Part shown: positions 13,607 to 25,363 of the stretch, piece after piece
Layout of the letters: each line of letters begins with the position of its first letter
Position numbering within the stretch: the stretch's first letter is position 1
Assembly: GCF_052324685.1 (NCBI RefSeq)
Contig: NC_135228.1
Span: 14,938,420-15,002,419, forward strand
Reading direction: 5' to 3'
Source: Brachyhypopomus gauderio
Taxonomy: Eukaryota > Chordata > Actinopteri > Gymnotiformes > Hypopomidae
Length of the DNA stretch: 64,000 nucleotides
Notes under the pieces: model-generated
What the model was told of the DNA's origin: nothing
What the model saw: the letters and a program-made list of their open reading frames with translations, nothing else
Database searches by the model: none
Program-made: the position numbers and the translations under genes

Positions 13607-13905
13607 CGTATAAGAGTGGGGGAAGATGCACACAGGTCGACTATATACTCTGTAGGAGACCAAATCTGAAAGAGGTTAGTGATTGCAAGGTGTTATCAGG
13701 AGAGAGTGTAGCTAAACAGCATAGGATGGTGATATGTAGGATGGTTTTGGAGGTGAAAAAGAGGAAGAGGGTGAGAGCGGGACCTAAGATCAGGTGGTGG
13801 AAGTTAAAGGATGAGGACTGTGGTGTAAAGTTCAGGGATGAGGTGAGGTAGGTACTGGGTAATGGTGGTGGTGTTCTGGATACATGGGATGAGACTTCAA
13901 ATGCA

Positions 13906-15650
13906 GTGAGGGATGTGGCTAGGAATGTACTTGGTGTGACCTCAGGACAGAGGAAAATAGACATGGAGTCGTGGTGGTGGAATGAGGAAGTTCAGGAAAG
14001 TTTGAGAGGAAATCGGTTAGCTAAAAAGAATTGGGTTTTTCAGCGGGATGAAGAAAGTAGACAGAGGTACAAGGAGATGTGTCATAAGGCAAAGAGAGCA
14101 GTGGCAGAAGCTAAAGAGAAGGCATATAGCAAGCTGTATGAGAAGTTGGACAGTAAGGAAGGGGAAAATAATCTGTACCGTGATGGGCAGGATGTGCAGC
14201 AGGTTAGGATGATAAAGGATAAAGACAGAAATGTGTTGTCTGGTGAGGAGAGTGTCTTGGGAAGGTGGAAGGAGTATTTTGAGGAACTAATGAATCAAGA
14301 GAATGAAAGGGAAAGAAGGTTAGAAGAGGTAGAGGTTGTGAATCAGGAAGTACCCCAGGTGAGCAAGGAGGAAGTAAGGGCTGCAATTCGGAGAATGAAG
14401 TGTGGTAAGGCAGTTGGACCGGATGATATTCCAGTGGAGGCATGGAAATGTTTGGGAGAGACAGCAGTGGAGTTTTTGACTGGGTTATTTAACAGAATCT
14501 TGGAAGGTCAGAAAATGTCTGAGGAGTGGAGACGAATGGTGCCAATTTTCAAGAATAAAGGCGAGGTTCAGAGCTGTAGCAATTACAGGGGAATAAAGTT
14601 GATCAGTCACAATCTGGGAAAGAGTAGTGGAAGCTAGGCTTAGAGGAGATGAAGAGATCTGTGAGCAGCAGTATGGTTTCATGCCAGCTAAGTGCACCAC
14701 AGATGCTATGTTTGCTTTGAGAGTGTTAATGGAGAAGTATAGGGAAGGACAGAAGGAGTTACATTGTATGTTTGTTGACTTGGAGAAAGCTTATGATAGA
14801 GTATTGTATAAGGAAGTCAGGAGTAGCAGAAAAGTATGTGAGGATGGTGCAGGATATGTATGAGAACAGTGTGACAGCAGCAAGATGTGTGATAGGAATG
14901 ACAGACAGGTTTAAAGAGGGGGTAGGACTACATCAGGGATCAGCCCTAAGTCTCTTCCTGTTCGCAATTGTCATGGACAGACTGACGGACGAGGTTAAGC
15001 AGGAGTCCCCTTGGACTATGATGTTTGCTGATGACATTGTGATCTGTAGTGAGAGTAGGGTGGAGGTGGAGGTGAGCTTGGAAAGACGGAGATATGCTTT
15101 GGAGAGCAGGGGAATGAAAGTGAGCAGGAGTAAAACAGAGTACATGTGTGTGAATGAGAGGGCAAATGATGGACAGGTCCAGTTACAAGGAGTTGATTTG
15201 AAGGTTGACGAGTTTACCTACTTAGGGTTGAGGGTACAGAGTAATGGAGGAAGTGAAAGAGAGGTAAAGAAGAGAGTGCAAGCAGGGTGGTGTGGATGGC
15301 CTAAAGTGTCTGGGGTGATCTGTGATAGAAGGGTGTCGGCTAGAATGAAAGGAAAGATCTATAGGACAGTAGTGAGACCTGCTATGTTTTATGGACTGGA
15401 GACAGTGGCACTGACAAAGAGACAGGTGAGGGAGATGGAGGTGTCTGAGATGAAGATTTTGAGATTCTCATTTGGAGTGACGAGGAAGGATAGGATCAGA
15501 AATGAATTCATTAGAGGATCAGCACATGTAGCATGTTTTGGAGATAAAGTTAGAGAGGTGAGATTGAGATGGTTTGGACATGTACAGAGGAAGGAGGAGA
15601 GGTATATTGTTAGGAGGGTCTTGAGGATGGAACTTCCAGGCAAGAGGTAG
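13906..15650 (+). pseudogene. LINE reverse transcriptase, broken (RTE)
   Basis: Two large open frames (13906-14637 and 14772-15650) cover the reverse transcriptase. The first holds the linker WWWNEEVQESLRGNRLAKKN and the finger motif MKCGKAVGPDDIPVEAWK. The second holds LHQGSALSLFLFAIVMDRL, the catalytic FADDIVIC and the thumb/C-terminal region ending RWFGHVQRKEER. A short middle piece with FVDLEKAYDRV lies in a third frame at 14627-14863. Two frameshifts therefore separate the polymerase motifs, so no active enzyme can be made from this copy. Confidence 0.88.
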
Positions 15651-15813
15651 ACCTAAGAGGAGGTTTATGGATGCAGTGGTAGAGGATATGAGAGTGGTTG
15701 GTGTGTCAGTGGAGAACACTCAGGACAGGGCCAGATGGAGGAGTTTGATTCGCTGTGGCGACCCCTAAACGGGGATTGCCGAAAGAAGAAGAAGAAGAAA
15801 AACTGGGACAAGG

Positions 15814-17737
15814 GCTTTTAGGATGTGTGTGTGTGTGAGAGAGAGATGGAGGGGTGGTCAGCGAGAGTCTGGATGTATACAGAGAAAGACAGAAAATAGG
15901 GGATTTGAAGGCAATTTTTTGCCAAATGAGTACTAAATTAAGGAGATGACCATTTTTTGAAATGTTGTGTATATGAAATACCACTATTAATTCTTTTGAA
16001 TTACATATATGAAGGTCTTATATTGTGAGAATACAGATGATACAAGTTTTTCTTCGTTAAGAATAACACAAAAATACATGTTTTATGTGGCTCATGAACA
16101 GATAAGAGTCCATGAAACATCAATAGGTTTATTTTTCATCTGCAGTGCTAAACTGCATGAACACAGTCTTCATGGCAGTCCTCCAAAGCACTGCCCTTCA
16201 TAACCACCGTGATGTCCCCACTCGCTAATGTCACCTGCTACATACGTAAACAGCTCCTACATAATCCTGCTGTTGTTGATGATTCTGATGTAGTACGGTA
16301 GTCACTAAGTTCATTATTTTGCAGACAAGCAGGTTTCAACTATTTATGGGTCTGTTAATACCATTTGTTTGTTAATACTTGAAATTTAAAATGTTTCATT
16401 TTCACATCCTCCCCATGGAGTCTGTTTTAAGCCATGCCGGAACAAAACATGCCGGATATATATTTTTTTAATTATAGATACTGTTACCTAAGAATGCCCG
16501 GACCAGGAATATGAGGATATGTTCTTAATAGACTGCAGAGGCTAATCTGTGAACTACAACCAACCATAAAACCAAGTGATCAATAGTAAATACAACTACA
16601 GATGAGGGTTGGATGTCCCAGTTTGTGAAGGAGCTGTGTCACTTGCCTTCCCTCTTTAAAGTTAGGACAAACAAATATTGTTTGAGCACATTATAAAGTT
16701 AGAGGAGACAGGGGTAACTACCTACCCATTAAATGGATGTCCAGTATAAGCACCTGTAAAGTATGAATATACGTATATATGTGTGCTTCATAGAACCTTC
16801 TGCCCATAACATTAGTAAAGGATACATAATTTCTTAGTCACTGAGGTATAAAATTACCATGTGTTTTCTTCATAAGGAGGATCAGGATACAGTTGGAAAT
16901 GTCATTATCACTGAACACCTCACGATCAGTAGGAACTTGAGGGGTTAGACATTGCCTCATAAACATCTGAAACCATTTAATATGAGGAGAACGGCAATGT
17001 GTTCGGTACGTCAAGACATCAGAGCCGGAAAACAGTGACAAATAGAGTAGAAAATAAGACAAAAACCATTACATTCACAACCAATGAGCAAGGAAACACA
17101 ACCCTCCATATACAACAACAGTTACTCACTGAACTGTATGGGTCCCACTCATCTCAGGTCGAATCAGGACTTGTTGGCTCTAGATGAGGATCTTTAGGCC
17201 TTGGTGTCTTCATCGGTTGCAAACAGCTATTGTAATTAGATCTAGGATTGCTTCTAGTGATTGTTTAAACGTTTGAGTGTGATATGTGCTTTCTACCTGC
17301 TGTTACAAGCTGCTCTACACACAAAGCCTCATGACCATGCAGAGCACCAAAGAAATAATGGCTGTCAGTAGATAGTGATTTACTGGCCACTGGCCAAATT
17401 TCAGACTCTGATTAAAGCCTGACAGAGATGGGTGTGTATGGATTATCACTGAGATCCCTATCTTCCTCAGTTGGGATGAGTGTATATGGATTAATAAACA
17501 CACCACATCAACATGAGGTGTAGGATAATAAAAAACAACTTACCTTGCTTTTCTTCATGCTTTGACATAAAACTGATGACATGAACTTATTATTTTCCGC
17601 CATATTTGAATTGAATTGAAAGGTGAAACTAGGTTTCACAAGCAAAACTAAGAATTGTACATATGCCACTGCATGGGGTTTGAAAATCACTCCTTTGTGC
17701 AATTAAAATAAGAAGCACTAGAACTGATTTTTTTGTG
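15814..17737. other. Intergenic DNA without recognisable genes
   Basis: Short GT and GA runs lie near 15820-15845. The rest is unstructured AT-rich sequence. Open frames are all under 95 codons and resemble nothing I know. Confidence 0.5.
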
Positions 17738-17745
17738 ATTTTAGA

Positions 17746-19024
17746 CAGAGCCGGCCCTGACCAATGTGGTGCCCTAGGCGAGATTTTGGTTGGCGCCCCC
17801 TGTATCATCAATCATCGGGTTGATTGTGTCACTATTAAAGAAACAAATAAAAAGCAAATGACTTAAATATTACCATATAACAAGCAATAAATATAAAGGT
17901 GTTGCACTAAAAATATTTTTAAACTATTTTACATAACGTAGTGCAGAGAACAACTTTTAAATATTAATAATAAATTTAAAAAATAAATTAAAAACAACAA
18001 CTACCACCAGTGCAAATCAGGGCAATTTGCCTACTGCAACATTATTATTTCAAAAGTGCATCCGCAATATTAGTATATATTTATTTTAAGCTAAGCTATT
18101 CATAACACCTACTAGGATTGGGCAGTATGATGACAGTGGCGGTTTTCACTAAGATCATACAGAGGGGAAAAGGCCACAATGACGATTGAGTGTTAGTTGT
18201 GAGTCAAGCGAGCTGGTTTCAAAGAAAAACACAACAGCTACAGATTGGCAACATTTTGGATTTGTTTCAAATAAAAATGAGAGACCATTGGAGCACGCCC
18301 CCACGATTCTAATTCGATAATATGATTGGTTGATAAAACTGCCAATCTATAATAAAAGCTCTCAGTGTAAAAGGGCCTTTCTCTCTTTTACCTAGAAACA
18401 ACGGTGTGAAATATTCTGATTGGTTGATTTTTTATTTCACCGCTGAGGTTTTTTTCAAGCACAAGTACGAAAAGTGGATTTGAAAGACGATTTATAGGAA
18501 AGATACAAATTATTGGTGAAGCGTTATTAACATATATTACATATAATAGATAAAGCATCCTTTTTAAGATCAATTAACCTTCAGAAAAGGCGTTGAAGTC
18601 CCTGACGGTTCGCCAATGGTTTAGTGTTAATTCACCACATATTACCATTATATTACCTGTTTTTTGCCGCCTTTCTTCCTCCACTTTTCTCATTTTTCTA
18701 CCCTGGGCACCAGAGGACTTCTGCCTTTTTGACGTATTTACGGGGAGATGTCACTCACACAGAGAAACAGTAACGAGGTGCGCGGGGGAGGGCGGGTTGG
18801 CGCGCGGGTGAGAGGTGTCGTGTGTTGTTATTATAAGAATTATTAATTTGACTAATATTATTAAACAATGAAATTATGATTATGTGGACTTTGCTTGTTT
18901 TCACATTTACTAATTGTTCATTTGTAAAAAAAAAAAAAAAAAAACCGCATGCACGCGAGCGCCCCCCTGGACAGCCGGCGCCCCTAGCATTTGCCTATAT
19001 CGCCTAATGGAAGGGCCGGCCCTG
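17746..19024. mobile_element. hAT-superfamily element, non-autonomous, copy 1 (1279 bp)
   Basis: The termini are CAGAGCCGGCCCT on the left and AGGGCCGGCCCTG on the right, imperfect inverted repeats. The element is flanked by a perfect 8-bp duplication, ATTTTAGA, at 17738-17745 and 19025-19032. An 8-bp TSD and CAG-type ends are hallmarks of hAT. No transposase frame is present. A second, inverted copy lies at 50837-54105. Copy 1 holds about 367 bp (about 17937-18304) missing from copy 2 and lacks about 40 bp found there. A poly-A stretch lies at about 18926-18943. Confidence 0.93.
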
Positions 19025-19596
19025 ATTTTAGATATGAAAATAGTTCCAATGTATTCGTTAGCTGTAAGTCACTTGACTGGCCACAAGGCGTGTCATGATA
19101 CCTGGACAGGCAGTAATATTGAATTGATCAGAAGAAACCTTCACTTCCTGCTCCTGCTCACATTCTGCGCTGCACAGCAATTGTTAAGTAGTTATTTTTC
19201 CTAACATTACGAGCTTTAACGTGAAGTCCACTTAGGTTGACTTTTATCCTGCGTCCATGCAAATGAATTATGAACTTTTTGATTTAAGAATCAAAGAACA
19301 TTTAAGAGCATTTAAGAATGCTCACTGTACATCAAGTAATTAGAAATAAACGCTATATTCATTCAAATTGCTTCCTTCCCTTTCCCTATATGTAACCGTT
19401 AGTCAATCATGGTAGTCAAGCCGTCACTGCTACCCTAAGGTAAATGTCCAAACTGGAAAACATTGCAAACCCCTCTTTAGTGGACCGTTTCAACCACCTA
19501 ATATTACCTCAGGGTAAGAATAAAAGTTGTATCATGCTAGTAAGGTGTTTCTACGGTTTAGTGGGACATTATTTTAAAACTTTTAATAGGCTGCAT

Positions 19597-19794
19597 CAGG
19601 GGCGAGGCTAGGGTATTTTTAGTGGTGCTAGAGCACCACCGTGAAGTTGCTCAGCACCCCCTGGCTCAACACATTTTTTAAATATTATATTATGCAAAAA
19701 CCTTGCTCTGCACCTGCGCAATACTTTGGTATTGTGCCTCTGTGAGCACTGGGGGCTGGGCACCCCTAAAGACCAGATCCTAAAATCGCCCCTG
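19597..19794. mobile_element. hAT-type MITE, 198 bp
   Basis: The ends are CAGGGGCGAGGCTAGG and, read inward from the right, CAGGGGCGATTTTAGG. The TSD is a perfect 8 bp, GGCTGCAT, at 19589-19596 and 19795-19802. The element is too short to code. The 8-bp TSD and CAG ends point to mobilisation by a hAT transposase. Confidence 0.92.
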
Positions 19795-20739
19795 GGCTGC
19801 ATTATGTACCTATCTACTTGTTTATGTTTACGTACACGTGAGTCACGACATACAGACACGCCCACAGTAAACCTGTTGGGATGATATGAGGAGCTTTTTA
19901 ACGCACCTTCACAAAAGTTCACGGCTAGTCCTACATCTGCAATTTAGACTTCGCGCTTAGTGTTTTTGTTCAGACGAGATGAACTATTCTTTGTACTAAC
20001 AACAACGCATATTTGGGTTAGTGTCGTATTCTCATGATTGCCCGAGCCAACATGAGATTTTCGAAATGTAGACATTCTATGAGGAAAATGCCAGTGGATC
20101 TGCAAGAGGAAATTCCATATAAATTACAGTTTTCTTCCTGAACGAATCAAGACGTTGGATCTGATAATTAGGAGGTAGGCTAACGTGGCAAATAAAATAA
20201 ATTGGGCTACACAGTTGTATTGTTGTCGTTTTGTATTCGTGTAGACGTTTGTTAAGAGCCTAACGGATGTTTGAGAAGACTGTAGTAATGCTGGTGCAGA
20301 TGGATGTATTTGAATGAAAATGTTATACGTTTGAGAAACGTGGGAACATAGTTGTTTGGCTTGATTAGGGCGAAAGCTGATAAGATTATATAAACAAGGT
20401 GTTTGCATCTGCTGGGTAAATGTGCTCATGAGGTATATGATGCAAATATGGGCTACATGATGCTCTGGACCATACCTAGTCAGGCACATATAATGAGCCC
20501 CACGGGGCAAAACCATAGAGACCAAATCACTTGGAGATTTTCTGCTAGTTATCTTCCTCTATTCAAAGCTAAAAGCAACAGCTTGAGATGAACAGGCTCT
20601 GCATAATAAGTAAATCTTTGAAATTGATGAGTGTAAAATACAGCCCCATATATGAATACGTCAGGACACCATATCTACACTTCCTGAAAGATTCAGCATG
20701 CAATTCTGGTATTTAATTTTCTCTCTGTTTCCCCAGTCA

Positions 20740-22071
20740 ATGGCGCGGTGCAGGTGCGGGGGACGGGCTCTGTGCCTCTGTCTGCTGCCCTTCTTGATGA
20801 TGAGTCACCTGTTGGTGTACATCATGGTGTCCATATTTGTTGCCATGTCCTACACGCCCGAGCCCCAGTTGCCTCTTCATTTCGTGGCCTCTGGTGCCTC
20901 GTCAAACTCTGGGGCTCTAGCACCTCACCCGCTCGCTGCCTTCTGGAACCTGCGCTTGGTGGATGGGGCCTTGTGGAACCGCCTTCAGCACCTCCAGGAC
21001 AGGCAACACAACCCCATTTTGAAAGGTAACAGCACAGGAGGGAGTAGTCCAGCCACCGGCCGCACTACCGTGCTTGGTACCGGTGTTTCTCCTCCGTGTG
21101 GGCCCGACCTTCTCTGGGCCTCCCAGCTGCCTGACTTTAACACCATGCCAGAACAGATGCAGGACTTTGTCTTGTCCATGCATTGCAGGCACTATACACT
21201 TCTCATGGACCAGCCGGACCTGTGCAGTGGGCTAGACAATGAGTCAGACACATCCATGCTTTTCATGGCAATCAAGTCTCAGGTGGGGCACTTTGAGAAC
21301 AGACAGGCCATCAGGGAGACGTGGGGAAGGAGTGGCTGGGTGAAGGAAGAGACGGGAGGGAAGAGATGGCAGGTGCGCACCGTCTTCTTGCTTGGAAGGC
21401 AAGACACAACAACGGGCCCCCATCCGGATCTGGGGGCCCTACTGCAGCTGGAGAGTAAACGTTACAGGGACATTCTGCAGTGGGACTTCAGAGACACTTT
21501 TTTCAACCTCACCTTGAAGGATGTGCTCTTTTGGGACTGGTTGTCAATGCACTGCCCGCACGCGCATTATATCTTCAAAGGAGATGATGATGTTTTTGTC
21601 AGGACAGGTGCTCTCCTGGACTACCTGAATGAGCACCATGCCTCTTCTCAAGGCGCAAGTAATAGAGCCAAACGAAGAGAGGATTTCCTCGTGGGGGATG
21701 TTATAGCAAATGCTTGGCCTAGCCGCCAGCCCGCCACTAAATATTACATACCTGAGAGTTTCTATAAAGGTTTCTATCCAACCTATGCAGGTGGAGGAGG
21801 AGTGGTTTACTCTGGTGCTCTGGCGGTGCGGCTGCACGAGATCTCACAGTGGGTCAACTTGTTCCCTATCGATGATGTATACTTGGGGATGTGCCTCTGT
21901 AGATTGGGGGTATTGCCTGTCCACCACCCTGGGTTTTTGACCTTTGACCTACCGGAGGCTGATCGGGGGAAACCATGCGCGTATCACAGAGTACTCCTCG
22001 TGCACAAGCGGAGCCCCAAAGAGATACTCACACTCTGGAGGCAACTCAGGCCTCCACTGTCTGAATGCTAA
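20740..22071 (+). CDS. b3gnt2: Beta-1,3-N-acetylglucosaminyltransferase, B3GNT2-like (Golgi)
   Basis: One coding exon of 443 residues. Upstream, CTCTCTGTTTCCCCAG is a good splice acceptor (ending 20736), so I start at the Met just after it and assume an upstream non-coding exon. A hydrophobic anchor (about residues 10-35, LCLCLLPFLMM...VYIMVSIFVAM) follows a short Arg/Cys cytosolic tail, as in type II Golgi enzymes. GT31 family motifs follow in order: AIKSQVGHFENRQAIRETWG, the metal-binding FKGDDDVFV (about residue 280), YAGGGGVVYSG and FPIDDVYLGMCL. B3GNT2 adds GlcNAc in beta-1,3 linkage to galactose and makes polylactosamine. NPIL, DFNTMP and CR(H/N)Y place it closest to B3GNT2; human B3GNT2 is 397 residues. 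It could be a teleost B3GNT2 duplicate. It is intact. Confidence 0.88.
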   Translation: MARCRCGGRALCLCLLPFLMMSHLLVYIMVSIFVAMSYTPEPQLPLHFVASGASSNSGALAPHPLAAFWNLRLVDGALWNRLQHLQDRQHNPILKGNSTGGSSPATGRTTVLGTGVSPPCGPDLLWASQLPDFNTMPEQMQDFVLSMHCRHYTLLMDQPDLCSGLDNESDTSMLFMAIKSQVGHFENRQAIRETWGRSGWVKEETGGKRWQVRTVFLLGRQDTTTGPHPDLGALLQLESKRYRDILQWDFRDTFFNLTLKDVLFWDWLSMHCPHAHYIFKGDDDVFVRTGALLDYLNEHHASSQGASNRAKRREDFLVGDVIANAWPSRQPATKYYIPESFYKGFYPTYAGGGGVVYSGALAVRLHEISQWVNLFPIDDVYLGMCLCRLGVLPVHHPGFLTFDLPEADRGKPCAYHRVLLVHKRSPKEILTLWRQLRPPLSEC

Positions 22072-22219
22072 CAGGAACAGAAGCCATGATTTTGACTTTT
22101 TAGACCTTGGTTATATAATGATTGGGTCTGGGTCATAGGCACAGCCTTTTTAAAAACAACAGAGATTTGAATGTTTGCCATCAGGTATTTTCATGTCGAT
22201 GGAGCATGCTTATTTGCAT

Positions 22220-22225
22220 AATAAA
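22220..22225 (+). terminator. Polyadenylation signal of the B3GNT2-like gene
   Basis: AATAAA lies about 150 nt after the stop codon on the coding strand and is the first such hexamer downstream. Confidence 0.5.
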
Positions 22226-22344
22226 TATTTCACTCTGCAGTCACAGTATAAGCTTTGTGGTGATTGATGCTACAAAAGTCATTATGCATGAGTAGCCTGT
22301 CATGATGGAATGAATCACATTTTTTCATTGTAATGGTAATATTT

Positions 22345-22560
22345 ATATTTCTTAGGGCATTTAGCAGACACTCTTATCCAGAGTGACTTGCAAAGTGCAC
22401 ACTAGTGGGCTGTGGTACCCTAGCTCAATGCCAGGGGAGCAGTTGGAGTTGGGTGCCTTGCTCAAGGGCACTTCAGTCAGGACTTTGGGCCTGGGAATCA
22501 AATCCGCAACCCTCCGGTCACAAGACCAGTTCTCCAACCACAAGACCATGACTGCCCTAA
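22345..22560. repeat. Dispersed teleost repeat (copy 2)
   Basis: It runs from CATTTAGCAGACACTCTTAT and CCAGAGTGACTTGCA to TCACAAGACCAGTTCTCCAA and CATGACTGCCC, with the same block order as 12550-12760. The 5' block is the most widespread fish form of this repeat. Family name not known to me; no TSD seen. Confidence 0.72.
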
Positions 22561-23728
22561 TGGTGTAGCTTTGATTCAGTCATATAGGTATACTTGTTGT
22601 ATAGGTATAGGCATGCTTACATGCTTATGAAGTTTTCATTTTTGTAGTACTTTGTTGTATATTTACACATTGTAATGTTGTATATTTACAACATTAATGC
22701 CCATTAAGTTCATTTTGTTAAAAATTTTAAATTCATTCAGTGTCATGGTTGAAACATGATCATGTGCATTTTAACTTTTTCTGTCTGTACAAGGGTTTCA
22801 TACTCTTTATTTGTGCTTAGTGGGGGCAATTCTCTGCTTTGTCTTCATGGCCACCACACTGAGGAAGAAGGCGAGAATGGCTGGTGTCATAGGTTCTTTA
22901 AAATAATATTTAAAATACAACATTAGATTGTTCTTGAATCAAAACAGCTTTAATCTTTTTATTTCCTACAGAAAGATGTGTGTGCGCGTGTATGTTTATG
23001 TCCTGTTTCTATAGAAACGTTGTGTGTTCTCCAGGTACACTCCACATTGTGCAACCACTTATAGTTCCAGTAATCCACTGAAATCAAACAGGGGTGTGTC
23101 AGACTAGGCAAGACCAGAAGGTGAGGGAAATAAATAAATTATAATGTAATATCTTAGCATTATATTTCCCAACATGCTAATGAATATAGTTTTTTAAATG
23201 TAATGGCATAATGACGAATGAATGTATCTTCCACCACCAAACCCCCCAGAAAATAAAATAAACTTATTTTTCTCAATTATCATTATACTCATATATTCTG
23301 GATGTTTTACTGATATATGCCGCCAATTTCTTAAAAATGGCAAATTAATAAACAGCTGTCCAAAAGCAAGGGTAGACTAAAACTGAGAAAGGTTGAAAGC
23401 GATAACCCTCCCTGCCACTACGGTGCAGTAACTAATCGCAAAAATAGCGAACTAGATTTGACCCGGAAACAGTTACGGGGTCAAATGACGCATTCTTCGA
23501 ACGACTGGTGAACGATGTTTATGCGGCAGTAATGAGCTTAGCTGTTTTAAAGGATGTTATTTAAATATTGAATATAGGTTTTATATATACCTTGAAACTA
23601 TATTGTTTCTGTTATTTGATTCGTATCTTGCCAATATTTAGTATCGACTGGTGCAAGACAGTTAGCTAAACTGCGTTAGCTCATTTATATCCGCAGGTTA
23701 GAAACTCCAGTAGAGAGTCTCAAGCAAC
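22561..23728. other. Intergenic DNA and sart1 5' region
   Basis: No coding frame is seen. The last 270 bases before the sart1 ATG contain several CpGs and GGAA motifs (for example around 23460-23490) and are the likely promoter and 5' UTR; no TATA box is obvious, as expected for a housekeeping gene. Confidence 0.4.
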
Positions 23729-25332
23729 ATGGGCTCATCTAAGAAACACAAGGAGAAGGAGAAGGAGAGGGATCCCGAAGACCGTCACCGTGAGCACAAA
23801 AAACACCGCCACAAAGATCGGGAGAGGGAAAAGGAACGGGATGGAAACCGAGAGAAAGAGAAGGAGAAAAGAAAGAGATCCCGATCGCGAGAGAGAAGCA
23901 GCAGAGGCCCCGATACTCGGAGCAAAGGTGAAAAGAGCGTCGGAGAGCCACGAATTAAGAAGGAGAAAACTGATCCCGGATCAGAAGAGAACGATGGTAA
24001 GGCTTCGAAAGTCCCACAAGCCCAATATTGTAATAATTATGTTTGTATATTGTATTTGGTCATCGCTTTCGCGAATCATTGATGAATCGAGGTGACTTTT
24101 GAAACCGTATGTCGTTGAGTTGGTGAACATCTCGTCACCATCCATTTCTTTTTGCAGATGCAGGTCCAAAATCTGCAAGTGGTGACGCTTCACTCAGCAT
24201 CGAAGAGACCAAGTGAGTTACTGAAATATTTTCCCTTTGAATTGCGAATCATATGGATTAAACCTCGGTAAATCTTACACCTGTCTCATTACAAACTCTT
24301 CTCTTTCAGCAAACTGAGAGCTAAACTGGGTCTGAAGCCTCTTGAGTTAAATGAAAGTAAAAAAGGTAAGACAAAAGTAATCGATCAGATCAGCATTAAC
24401 AAAATTGGAAACAAATATTTTGCAATGCATCTCTCACACATAAATGTTTTGTGATTTCTCAGAAACCGGCACAAAGGAAGAGCCCATATCGGTTGATGCA
24501 ATCAATCCTATACAGATCAGACAACAGAGTGAAATGAGAGAAAAGTTGGCTGCCCTTAAAGAGAAACGTCTGCTTAATCAGAAACTTGGGTATGGACCTC
24601 TTACAATTTGCAGTTGTTAATCTAAGCATTCTTAGTAAAGGATATCTATAATATTTCCTCTGATTTACATTTTGTATGGAGTCTTGGTGGGAAAAACGGT
24701 GAATATAAAGGGCTGTATGCATCATTTATTGAATCAAATGGTCCTTTATCTTCACTCTCCTTTTCAGGAAGGTGAAGACACTCGGAGATGAAGACCCCTG
24801 GTTGGATGATACTGCTGCCTGGGTGGAGAGGAGTCGCAAAATTGCGAAGGAAAAGGAGATGGCAGAGAAGAGGGTAAGTGACACAACATATGAAACTTGT
24901 GTGGAGGTTAATGGATGTGCATTTTACACAAGCTTTAAAGTGCATATTTTACTATAATTCATCCCTATATTTATCCTCATAGGCCAAGCTTTTGGAAGAG
25001 ATGGATGAAGAGTTTGGTGTTAGCAACCTGGTCGAACAGGAGTTTGCACAGAGCAAGAAGGTTTGTAGGTTTACCCCAGTTTTGTTCTGTTCAGCTATTG
25101 AGCAAAACGCTAAACATCATTTTTGTGTACAGTGACATTCAAATATGTACAATGCTGTTTGTAAAACAGGATCTCCAAATGCTTATTATGAGTTTTTTTT
25201 TTCAGGAGGCTTACAGTTCAAGGGATCTGAAAGGTCTTACAGTACAGCACAAAATGGAATCCTTTAATGAGGGGGAGACGGTCATCTTGACCCTACAGGA
25301 CAAAGGTTAGTGTTGAATGGTCATTTGTGTGT

Positions 25333-25363
<31 letters not shown>

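Larger units (their letters stand above)
12809..15799 (+). mobile_element. RTE-type (BovB/Expander-like) LINE, degenerate, with TSD
   Basis: The element is about 2.99 kb and flanked by a 14-bp duplication, AAACTGGGGCAAGG at 12795-12808 and AAACTGGGACAAGG at 15800-15813 (one mismatch). It ends in a short GAA-repeat tail, as RTE elements do. The order is 5' leader, apurinic-type endonuclease fragment (around 13253-13606, GADLNGHVG), then reverse transcriptase pieces (13906-14637 and 14772-15650). Three or more frame breaks disable it. The assignment rests on WWWNEEVQ, the KCGKAVGPDDIP motif and FADDIVICSES, which I know from RTE-like fish LINEs. Confidence 0.9.

Noticed and set aside
13253..15650. 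A host gene resembling craniofacial development protein 2-like annotations
   Set aside because: Such annotations derive from LINE endonuclease and reverse transcriptase; here the frames lie inside a TSD-flanked RTE element and are broken.
20124..20525. 133-codon minus-strand open frame
   Set aside because: No family resemblance, no splice or promoter context, low-complexity composition; probably chance.
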